A stretch of DNA of 20,924 nt from the IMG/VR virus record IMGVR_UViG_3300030101_000432, positions 1-20,924 of that record. One strand, 5' to 3'. Source of the stretch: a virus. Shown here piece after piece: positions 14,577-20,924 of the stretch. The translations under genes were made by a program, and so were the position numbers. The notes under the pieces are model-generated. The model saw only the letters and a program-made list of their open reading frames with translations, was not told where the DNA came from and did no database searches. The first letter of the stretch is position 1, and each line of letters begins with the position of its first letter.

Positions 14577-14870
14577 TTACCATTTAACTTTGTGACTCCA
14601 ATACCTTGCTGATAATTTGCTAGGTCTAGGGTCTTGTGCATTATGTCTAGCGTAATAACTTTTACGTCTAGCTTTATCTTTTTTACTCTTTGGATTTTTA
14701 CCAGCACCCCTAACTCCTTGCTGTCCAAACCTAATTAACTTTGTTTTACTACCAACTTTAGCAACCACCACATGTGACTTTTTTGGATGATTTGGAGTAC
14801 GCTTTGGCTTGTTATAGCCACTCACACCAGCCCTTGCGAGCTTTGGATCCTTTTTCTTTTTAGCTGGCAT
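14577..14870 (-). CDS. Small basic conserved phage protein
   Basis: A 97-aa protein with a strongly patterned sequence: AGVSGYNKPKRTPNHPKKSH, then IRFGQQGVRGAG, KARRKSYYARH and the ending SARYWSHKVKW. I have seen close relatives in many marine phage genomes and recall a DUF6321 label, function unknown; the label is from memory. By hand count there are 30 K+R and three acidic residues. The fixed aromatic and glycine positions suggest a folded protein rather than a loose tail. ATG at 14870 overlaps the end of the zinc-ribbon gene by 11 bases, with a weak TTAGG just before it. Confidence 0.75.
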   Translation of the reverse strand: MPAKKKKDPKLARAGVSGYNKPKRTPNHPKKSHVVVAKVGSKTKLIRFGQQGVRGAGKNPKSKKDKARRKSYYARHNAQDPRPSKLSARYWSHKVKW

Positions 14871-15066
14871 AACCTAAATTTTTTCTCATGCTTTTTACAT
14901 TGTCATCCATAGTTTGAGAAGAAAACTCAATATCTGTTCTTTTTCCTAAGTCAGAAGTCATCCACATATTAGTAGTAAACTTACTTTCAGATGCTTGTTT
15001 ACCGCAAGACTTGCAGTAGAACCATCCTCCCTTGTTATCTTTATTACAATGTATACATTTTTTCAT
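14860..15066 (-). CDS. Small zinc-ribbon protein
   Basis: A 68-aa protein. Residues 4-21 hold C4, C7, C18 and C21 in a CxxC-x10-CxxC arrangement (KKCIHCNKDNKGGWFYCKSC), a classic zinc ribbon that can bind nucleic acid or protein. The C-terminal two thirds are polar (MWMTSDLGKRTDIEFS) and unassigned. I choose ATG at 15066 because AAAAGGA lies six bases upstream; an in-frame TTG two codons earlier would sit against that site. It is the first gene after the hairpin and begins the block of small basic proteins. A regulatory or assembly role is possible, and no precise family is recognised. Confidence 0.7.
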   Translation of the reverse strand: MKKCIHCNKDNKGGWFYCKSCGKQASESKFTTNMWMTSDLGKRTDIEFSSQTMDDNVKSMRKNLGYAS

Positions 15067-15072
15067 AATCAA

Positions 15073-15079
15073 TCCTTTT
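15073..15079 (-). promoter_or_regulatory. Ribosome binding site fixing the zinc-ribbon start
   Basis: AAAAGGA lies six bases before the ATG at 15066. This spacing favours the ATG over the in-frame TTG at 15072. Confidence 0.55.
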
Positions 15080-15086
15080 AGGTTTC

Positions 15087-15113
15087 GAGGGCCGCCTTTT
15101 TTTGACAGCCCTC
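15087..15113 (-). ncRNA. RNA hairpin with 10-bp stem and seven-A loop
   Basis: On the minus transcript GAGGGCTGTC pairs with GGCGGCCCTC around a loop of seven A. Eight pairs are Watson-Crick and two are G-U, so the perfect stem exists only in minus-strand RNA; the plus-strand RNA would have A-C mismatches. It lies after the decoration-protein gene and before the zinc-ribbon gene. No U-run follows, so it is not a standard intrinsic terminator; a processing, stabilising or partial-termination element is more likely. Confidence 0.6.
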
Positions 15114-15148
15114 ACAGTACCTATTACTGTTATCCTTATGTATTCGGA

Positions 15149-15577
15149 TTAAGATATGGTTATATGAGCCGCATCGTGAGCCTGTGCTTTGGCATAATAA
15201 ATTGCACCATCGCAAACTAACTCAACCTGATCTCCTAAAGCCGCACCACTGATGAAAACAATCTCATCAACAGCAGACTCAGCACTGCTACCAGCACTAC
15301 CATCAGCACCAACTGTTGTTCCAACAATAGTGTCCTCAGATGTGTTGTTAGCAATCGTTACAGCATTAGATGCAACTTCAGATAAGACGAACTTAGCATG
15401 CCAGCCTGAACCAGCAGTTGCCGCTAATGGTAATGTAATCTCATAAGCAGAGTCTTGCTGAACCATAAAAACCTTACCAGAATCTAAAGCAGTTAAGGTT
15501 TTAGCCGCATTAACAGTCTCTACTTTTAATTTAAGATCAGCTTTACCGCTGTTATTATTTAGATAATCAGCTCTCAT
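15149..15577 (-). CDS. Capsid decoration-like protein
   Basis: A 142-aa protein rich in A, S, T and V with alternating strands (KVFMVQQDSAYEITLPLAA, WHAKFVLSE, DEIVFISGAALGDQVELV). Short beta-rich proteins directly after the capsid gene commonly decorate the shell, and I recall similar proteins in marine phages in this place. The start ATG at 15577 is one base after the capsid stop, with AGGAG six bases upstream formed by the last capsid codons, so expression should be strong and coupled. A small fiber or head spike with the same strand pattern is an alternative. Confidence 0.7.
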   Translation of the reverse strand: MRADYLNNNSGKADLKLKVETVNAAKTLTALDSGKVFMVQQDSAYEITLPLAATAGSGWHAKFVLSEVASNAVTIANNTSEDTIVGTTVGADGSAGSSAESAVDEIVFISGAALGDQVELVCDGAIYYAKAQAHDAAHITIS

Positions 15578-15578
15578 C

Positions 15579-16943
15579 TTAGACTCCTTCTAGGTTGAAC
15601 AGTGCGTGTGACTCAGGAAGAGTAATCTCTAAACCAGCTTCGGTCAAGATCATATCTTTCCTTAAATCCTCATCAGCCGCCTGTATATTAGTCATAACCT
15701 GAGTGTCACGATTGATACCGTTACCAATTAATGGACGATAAGCAAGCTGTGTCATATCAGCCATGAGCATAAACCCAGATGCGATTCCTCTAAACAATGG
15801 CTCTTTGACAAGGTTCAACTTTCCGTGAATGGTATCAATCACCATTACAGAATGTCCGAAAGCACCTTCTCTTGAATCAAAGTTTAGTCTGAAAGGCATG
15901 TTGTTTGAAGATCCGATAGACGCATCAAGAAACGCACCATCACCTAACTTGTTAAAGAATGTAATGACTGGTAAACTACATAGTACTAGCTTCTCTGCCA
16001 TTCCACCTCTAGCTGGATCAAAAATAACTTCAAGATCACTGAGCAATCTATCGTATGTTAATTCAGCTTGTGCAACACTACGATGATATGCATTTCCAGA
16101 AGAATAGGAAAGTGCAGAATCATCTGTTACTGGTGACACATTCTTTACAATGTGACCGACTAGACCTTCAGAGTACTGGATACCACCTACACGAGCTTTT
16201 TGACCAAAGAGCATAGCTCTTTCAATGTCAATCTTGTGCTCACGCAGTTTGGTAGCCCAGATACGATTCCACTCTTCAGCATACCCACGATAGCGAGTTG
16301 CATAAGCAGTGTTGGTCATTTCTGCCGCTGTTTTAAAAATCTGGGTGTACCCAAAGTCATCTTCTATTTCAGAAGAAAATACATCGGGGGAACCAGAACC
16401 TTCTTCATAGGAAGTACCTATGATTTGAGCTACGTCATTATCAGCCAAGCTATTACTTCCGCTGACAGCAGACACATCAATTACTTTACCAGTAAATGAT
16501 GAATCAGAACTTGCATGACTTACTCCTGACTCTACCCTAACTAATGCCTGACCGTATCCGTCTGTATCGTCTTTCGTCCCGATAGCCAAAACCATACCTT
16601 TTACTAGGTACTCGACAGCGGCTCCCCCAGCAGTATCAACAGTAAATGAATACGAAGAACCTGCGGAAACCGTGCCAACAGCACCTTTAAGAAGCAAGGA
16701 ACGATCTGTAAAGCTAATTCGGTTACGATTTTCTAAATAACGGAACACTGGATCATCGGTAGGTGCTTTAGCGACCTGATTTAGATAGACGAAAAATGGA
16801 GATTCCTCTGGAACCAACTCGGCAACTCTGTCGCCGAAATTAAATATTCGTCTTCTATCCGGTCTTTGACCTACACCAGCATCAGAGGTAGTAGCAGTAA
16901 TATCACTGGACTTTAATACTCCAGAATTGAATGATATTGCCAT
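15579..16943 (-). CDS. Major capsid protein
   Basis: A 454-aa protein, the right size for an HK97-fold coat subunit. Evidence is position (portal, scaffold, then this gene, followed by a decoration-like gene) and sequence: an N-terminal arm, the stretch RRRIFNFGDRVAELVPEESP near residues 30-50, a helix containing TRYRGYAEEWNRIWATKLRE in the middle, and a C-terminal part with FRLNFDSREGAFGHSVMVID and LAYRPLIGNGINRDTQ. The precise coat family is uncertain; an N4-gp56-like group is possible. ATG at 16943 has AAAGG seven bases upstream. There is no protease gene between portal and capsid, consistent with a separate scaffold. Confidence 0.85.
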   Translation of the reverse strand: MAISFNSGVLKSSDITATTSDAGVGQRPDRRRIFNFGDRVAELVPEESPFFVYLNQVAKAPTDDPVFRYLENRNRISFTDRSLLLKGAVGTVSAGSSYSFTVDTAGGAAVEYLVKGMVLAIGTKDDTDGYGQALVRVESGVSHASSDSSFTGKVIDVSAVSGSNSLADNDVAQIIGTSYEEGSGSPDVFSSEIEDDFGYTQIFKTAAEMTNTAYATRYRGYAEEWNRIWATKLREHKIDIERAMLFGQKARVGGIQYSEGLVGHIVKNVSPVTDDSALSYSSGNAYHRSVAQAELTYDRLLSDLEVIFDPARGGMAEKLVLCSLPVITFFNKLGDGAFLDASIGSSNNMPFRLNFDSREGAFGHSVMVIDTIHGKLNLVKEPLFRGIASGFMLMADMTQLAYRPLIGNGINRDTQVMTNIQAADEDLRKDMILTEAGLEITLPESHALFNLEGV

Positions 16944-16976
16944 TTTGTTACCTTTGTGTTATGTGGTTATTATTAA

Positions 16977-17759
16977 TCACGGTAATCTTCCAGAGCTACT
17001 GGTTGCCATGATTGAATCAAACATATTGTCTGTATCATTCTTTTTAGGCATTGGTGGCTCTCCTTGGAGAACTCCTGCTGTGCGAGGAGCCTGCTGTGCC
17101 GCAGTTACCGCTTCCATTGTATCATTATTAGCAACGGATTTACCGCTCTGCATCTGCCAAAGTTTGACTAGATTATTCAAACCTACTCTCTCTTTAGGCT
17201 GTGTTGTAAACTGTAAGAACTCTTGAATCTCACCATCGGACATTTTATAAGTTCCCCTCAACTCATTCACAGTGTTTTGCATTTGCATTTCAGCCTGTAT
17301 CTGTTGCTGTTGTTGGGCCATTTTTTGATCTACAACACTTTGTATTTTATCTCCAAGCTGTCTATCTACATATCTGCCTGTATCAGTGTTTAAATCAAAA
17401 GTGTCCCAAGGATTGAAATCATCCTTGCCTACTGTTTGCTCTGGTTGCTGTTGTGTTCTGTTTCCGGCTATACCATCCTCAAGAACCTGAACTAAATCAG
17501 GTCTCTGTTCTAGTAGCTGTAATATCTGAGCACCTTGTTGCAATTTAGCATTTTCGGCCTGTGACCGATCATACATAGACTGAAACTTTTTAGACTCAGC
17601 TTCATAATCTACAGCAGGAACTTCTTCCTGTACTGGTTCTTGAGCTTCAGCGACAAGCTGTGGGCCTGCCTGCTGACTGATGATATCCTCTTCAAAAGTA
17701 CTATTAGCACCGGGCTGTTCGGCTGGGATATTCATTTCCTGTTGTTCTAGTGTTGACAT
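16977..17759 (-). CDS. Scaffolding protein
   Basis: A 260-aa acidic, glutamine-rich, mostly helical protein placed between portal and major capsid genes, the usual place for a scaffold. The first 50 residues are acidic and disordered-looking (EAQEPVQEEVPAVDYEAES), residues 50-85 form a helix, 130-175 are a Q-rich coiled coil (DQKMAQQQQQIQAEMQMQN), and residues 176-215 form a compact helical piece. Scaffold proteins guide coat assembly and leave the procapsid; their sequences diverge quickly, so role is assigned from order and composition. ATG at 17759 has AAGGAG five bases upstream. Confidence 0.75.
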   Translation of the reverse strand: MSTLEQQEMNIPAEQPGANSTFEEDIISQQAGPQLVAEAQEPVQEEVPAVDYEAESKKFQSMYDRSQAENAKLQQGAQILQLLEQRPDLVQVLEDGIAGNRTQQQPEQTVGKDDFNPWDTFDLNTDTGRYVDRQLGDKIQSVVDQKMAQQQQQIQAEMQMQNTVNELRGTYKMSDGEIQEFLQFTTQPKERVGLNNLVKLWQMQSGKSVANNDTMEAVTAAQQAPRTAGVLQGEPPMPKKNDTDNMFDSIMATSSSGRLP

Positions 17760-17778
17760 AGTTTCTCCTTAGATGTCT

Positions 17779-19809
17779 TTAGGCTTCTGGAGTAGAACTG
17801 ACTTTTCTCTGTACATCTTTGAGATTGCTAGCCAATTTCTCCACCTCAAGCTTCACCTCGTTTTCTAGTTTTCCACGTTGTACCCTTCTATCAGCCTTAG
17901 ACTCGGAATTGATTTCGCTCAAACGTGATTTGAACTTCTCAACTTCGACTCTCTTTCTATCACTGACTGATTCTCTTTGGGCTGTCTGCAAGTCACCTTG
18001 CAAATTCTTTATCTGAGCATCCATTGCCTGTATCTGCTGTTGCATTAACTGCTTCTCTTCCGTCCTCCTCATAATACCTTCCTTGTCAAATAGCTCAGGA
18101 TTCTTCTTCAATACTTCATAACGGTCTACAATACCCATCTGGAACGCTTCTAGATATACAGCTAGTTCTGCATACTTACTGGATGGCATTGTTGATCCCG
18201 GTTCAATTCTTACATCGTGCTGGTCTAACATGTGCCTTTCTTTCTTCAGGTCTAATATTGCCTGAGATACATCTGTATAGAAGTTTGCCATAACCTCTGT
18301 GATGTTGTTATTTGGCTGTGCTAGTCTAAAAATCTTTTTGTAGGTGTAGTGACCTTTGGACAGGTTATACAAAACCTTACCCAATTTGTTAATACTAAAC
18401 TCTATGTCTCGGAGTTTGGACTTTGGTCTTTCGCTACCCAGTGCTATCATTCTTTCTGTAGCCCTCATAGTCTCCGGAGCCTTCTCTGCAAACCCATGCA
18501 TCATTTCTGGTAGACCAAAGATAAAATCTATATAAAACTCTGACTGCTGTATCAACCTGTAAAACTCACCAGCAAGCGGTTGAGGAGCAGGGTAGTGCGG
18601 TTCGCCTTGGGATGAGTCCACTTCAATGACTGCGTTCGGGTTAGCCCAGTCTTTTTCAAGTTGATCTATGTCGTCCACACTACCCAAAGGTACTAAAAGC
18701 TTTAATCCTGCTGATGCCTGTGCATGAGACAGTGCCAAAGACCATAGCTTATTTAAAAGCCTTTGCATTGGTCTAGCCCTAGATACATCAGACTTTGGAT
18801 ATGGAGTACCAGTCCAAATGTTTGGAAGTGGTATGATTGGATACTCATCCGTATTTAAAATCTGTTCATACAAAACAACTTCTCCCATTGATGCACATAC
18901 TTTCACTCTAGTCTGTAAGACTTCTATGGCTGTAAATGCACCAATCTCAAATGCTTCTGTGTTTTCCTGATAGAACTTGGCGTACTCTTCTTGAGACAGA
19001 ATGTCTTCATCCTGTGTCTGCATGTCAATGACCCTGTAGTAAGGAACCTTGACTTTATAAAATCTTTCTAATACCTGATACTTCTTTACCTGATAGTAAT
19101 CTTTATCTTTTACATCTGCTGGTGTAAACACCACCATTGAGTTTTTATTTTGTGATGACGGATAATCTTCCTCATCATAAGTAAATCCAGAAATATCGTT
19201 TATGATTCCCGGTATTGTCTCTCCAGTAAGGGGGTCTTGCTTGTCTGCCAATTCAGGGTAGAGGTTGACGGCTTGTTCCCCCGTTAGGATGGTGGAAAGG
19301 ATAATGCCATCCGAATCGCCAAACCAGCGATCTCTAGAGCTGGGAGATGCGTACACTCTAAACGGGTCAACATAAGTGAACTTAACGTCACCTCTACCGA
19401 AATCTGATTCTGAGTCAATGTAGGCATACAGATACCCCATGCCGGTAGTAGCATAATCCTGTATTGCCTGTTTCATCTGCCAGTCACCATCTGAGTTTTG
19501 CCACACATAACCCATGACTGTTCTCCACAATGTAGCAACTTGTACATCGGAATCTTCTCTAGGGGTTATCGTAAACGCTGGTGGTCTGGATGTTAGTACT
19601 GCTTTAAACTTTTCAATAGCGGCAGAGATCCTGTCCATTGGTATGTCTGCCTGATTTCTCTGAGACAACTCATCAGATTCATCTTGACTAAAATGATTCC
19701 CAAGATAAAAGTCAATATCCTTACGGGCCTCTGTGTCCCAGTCAGATCTTGAATCACGCCATTGGCGATATAATTCTTCGTTATAAGAAGCTCTAGGGTC
19801 TTTATCCAT
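17779..19809 (-). CDS. Portal protein (P22-like)
   Basis: A 676-aa protein, close to the 725 aa of P22 portal. The N-terminal segment (YNEELYRQWRDSRSDWDTEA, then FYLGNHFS) is typical of the P22 portal group. The middle has the wing and stem region (GMGYLYAYIDSESDFGRGDV; YVDPFRVYASPSSRD) and HGFAEKAPETMRATERMIAL near residue 450. Residues about 590-665 are a long coiled coil (QQQIQAMDAQIKNLQGDLQT), matching the extended helical barrel of portals in short-tailed phages. It forms the dodecameric ring through which DNA is packed and leaves. ATG at 19809 shares one base with the upstream stop (TAATG). Confidence in the role is high; the subfamily is from pattern only. Confidence 0.88.
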   Translation of the reverse strand: MDKDPRASYNEELYRQWRDSRSDWDTEARKDIDFYLGNHFSQDESDELSQRNQADIPMDRISAAIEKFKAVLTSRPPAFTITPREDSDVQVATLWRTVMGYVWQNSDGDWQMKQAIQDYATTGMGYLYAYIDSESDFGRGDVKFTYVDPFRVYASPSSRDRWFGDSDGIILSTILTGEQAVNLYPELADKQDPLTGETIPGIINDISGFTYDEEDYPSSQNKNSMVVFTPADVKDKDYYQVKKYQVLERFYKVKVPYYRVIDMQTQDEDILSQEEYAKFYQENTEAFEIGAFTAIEVLQTRVKVCASMGEVVLYEQILNTDEYPIIPLPNIWTGTPYPKSDVSRARPMQRLLNKLWSLALSHAQASAGLKLLVPLGSVDDIDQLEKDWANPNAVIEVDSSQGEPHYPAPQPLAGEFYRLIQQSEFYIDFIFGLPEMMHGFAEKAPETMRATERMIALGSERPKSKLRDIEFSINKLGKVLYNLSKGHYTYKKIFRLAQPNNNITEVMANFYTDVSQAILDLKKERHMLDQHDVRIEPGSTMPSSKYAELAVYLEAFQMGIVDRYEVLKKNPELFDKEGIMRRTEEKQLMQQQIQAMDAQIKNLQGDLQTAQRESVSDRKRVEVEKFKSRLSEINSESKADRRVQRGKLENEVKLEVEKLASNLKDVQRKVSSTPEA

Positions 19810-20924
19810 TATCTAAGAGCTCTCATTGGTTCATCTCCCATGCCTTCGATTACTGAACCCATGCCTCTTTGCATTGTTTGCATTTTTAAAAACTCCATTA
19901 AGTCTCTAGCCCTTGCACTTTCCATTTCTTGATTTGGAGGCATCATAGACCCTTCAAAGTTCAGTGTGTCCCCACCCTCACTTAACAAGGATTTCAATTT
20001 TAATAACTGTAATGACTTTCTAGCACTATCCACAGTGTTCATATTGATACTATCTTGCAGAGCCATAGCTTGATCACGAGCTACTCCAATACTACCGCCT
20101 GCCTGAGGATTTTGCATCCTCATGTCAATGCTGTCACTTAATCGTTGATTTATTGCCTGTCCCATCATTTCTGGTGGTAATGGCGGGCCTATCATGCCGC
20201 CATCTTGAAACCCCAGTAAGCCCATAAGTCCTTTTTTCTTTTTTGGTGCTAAATACTGTTCTATCATAGCTACAGGGATAGAGTCCTGAGGAGATACATT
20301 CATTTTGAATGTTGCATCCATAAACGACTGAGGTCTAAGAGATGATAATCTATCAGAAGTAGCTTCTCCAGAGTAATACCTTAAACCGCTACCCTCACCA
20401 ACTTGTTCAGCAGGCACGGACAGGACTCGTCTCATATTATACATACCATCATCCATATCTAACTCTGCCTTATCAAGATCTAATCCTATTCCACGATAAA
20501 TTTTACTAACAACTTTACCACCATCTTGATAGGGGGCAACTTCAGGCGACTTCATTTGAGCAAACTTTCTTTTTATAAATTCTTGGTGAGCACCACTATC
20601 TAAATATTTCTCCATTTCAGGACTTCCTTGATAAATCCTCGTCCCTTTAAACTCCCCAGCAACAGGGACTATGCTAAAACCTGCATCGTCTTGCATTTTC
20701 TTTCTGGCTAAAACAGCATCCATATCAATCATTGGAGCATCTATCTGTTCTTCCATCAATGGCATATCGCTTTTAACCTGACTAACCATAGGATTAGAAG
20801 ATCTTCCTAAGTTGGCAAATAGTCCCTTTATCGTATCTAAAACACCTCCACCTTCCTGATAACTATACATTTTTTTATTTTTATCGGCCATACCACCGCC
20901 CATCATTCCCATCAAAGAATCTTC
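19809..20924 (-). CDS. Gly/Met-rich phage protein upstream of portal, 5' end missing
   Basis: The frame is open to the right edge (preceding codons read E, D, S), so the true start lies outside and the TTG at 20915 is not a real start. Visible are at least 370 residues. It has a methionine/glycine-rich segment (MMGMMGGGMADKNKK), then three [YF]Q[DE]GG motifs (YQEGGGV, YQDGGKV and FQDGGMIG, numbered 19-25, 129-135 and 236-243 from 20915), and helical C-terminal regions with QAMALQDSINM. The last motif, LLGFQDGGMIG, nearly repeats one in the 414-aa protein at the other end of the window. Such motifs are common in marine phage proteins of unknown function. A virion or packaging-associated role is inferred from its coupling to the portal. 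Confidence 0.65.
   Translation of the reverse strand, partial: EDSLMGMMGGGMADKNKKMYSYQEGGGVLDTIKGLFANLGRSSNPMVSQVKSDMPLMEEQIDAPMIDMDAVLARKKMQDDAGFSIVPVAGEFKGTRIYQGSPEMEKYLDSGAHQEFIKRKFAQMKSPEVAPYQDGGKVVSKIYRGIGLDLDKAELDMDDGMYNMRRVLSVPAEQVGEGSGLRYYSGEATSDRLSSLRPQSFMDATFKMNVSPQDSIPVAMIEQYLAPKKKKGLMGLLGFQDGGMIGPPLPPEMMGQAINQRLSDSIDMRMQNPQAGGSIGVARDQAMALQDSINMNTVDSARKSLQLLKLKSLLSEGGDTLNFEGSMMPPNQEMESARARDLMEFLKMQTMQRGMGSVIEGMGDEPMRALR

Noticed and set aside
14504-14728. Second minus-strand frame of 74 codons
   Set aside because: It overlaps two better-supported basic genes that have conserved-looking sequence and good start signals.
15087-15113. Hairpin as an intrinsic terminator
   Set aside because: No U-run follows the stem on the minus transcript, and the T-run on the plus strand is in the loop, so a standard terminator is not supported in either direction.

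Overview
The window is a contiguous 20.9 kb piece of a tailed-phage structural and late module. The DNA is AT-rich, and every convincing gene lies on the minus strand, so the map reads from right to left in transcription order. The P22-type portal, the absence of any tail sheath or tape-measure gene, the short connector genes and the glycine-rich ejection-type proteins suggest a short-tailed (podovirus-like) phage. Many of the small proteins resemble ones I recall from uncultured marine phages. The host cannot be named from the sequence. I saw no tRNA, integrase, polymerase, terminase, insertion sequence or CRISPR array.

Head module (20924 to 11676). A glycine/methionine-rich protein runs off the right edge. 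It is followed by portal, scaffold, major capsid protein and a small decoration-like protein. After a strand-specific 10-bp hairpin come a zinc-ribbon protein and five consecutive very basic proteins, including a 40-aa gene at 14194-14316 that is easy to miss. Then come a long connector-like protein with a coiled-coil tail and two short head-completion proteins. Between these and the next gene is one of the few real gaps (about 100 bp), with a possible promoter.

Fiber and accessory/lysis region (11573 to 4804). A 1196-aa fiber carries about 33 'xVAIG'-type units, many of them in blocks of six. It is followed by small conserved phage proteins, one with a HeH/LEM-like motif. Next is a run of small membrane-associated genes: a signal-peptide lysine-rich peptide, a multi-pass membrane protein, a lipoprotein that overlaps another reading frame, a spanin-like protein (one membrane segment plus coiled coil), a mini MscS-like channel protein, and an XhlA-like coiled-coil protein with a C-terminal membrane segment. 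No endolysin is recognisable here.

Tail module (4804 to 1). A 908-aa tail/stabilisation protein, a 232-aa virion protein and a 414-aa glycine-zipper protein (probably ejected or membrane-interacting) are followed by the first 25 codons of another gene at the left edge.

The genes are packed tightly. At least ten junctions share one base between stop and start (TAATG, TAGTG or TGATG) and three use ATGA, so translational coupling probably sets much of the expression. Where junctions are not overlapped, an AAGGAG-type ribosome binding site usually sits 5 to 8 bases before the start. The most interesting points are the MscS-like mini-channel in the membrane-gene cluster, the five-gene polycationic island behind the capsid genes, the six-unit superrepeat of the fiber, and the hairpin after the decoration gene.
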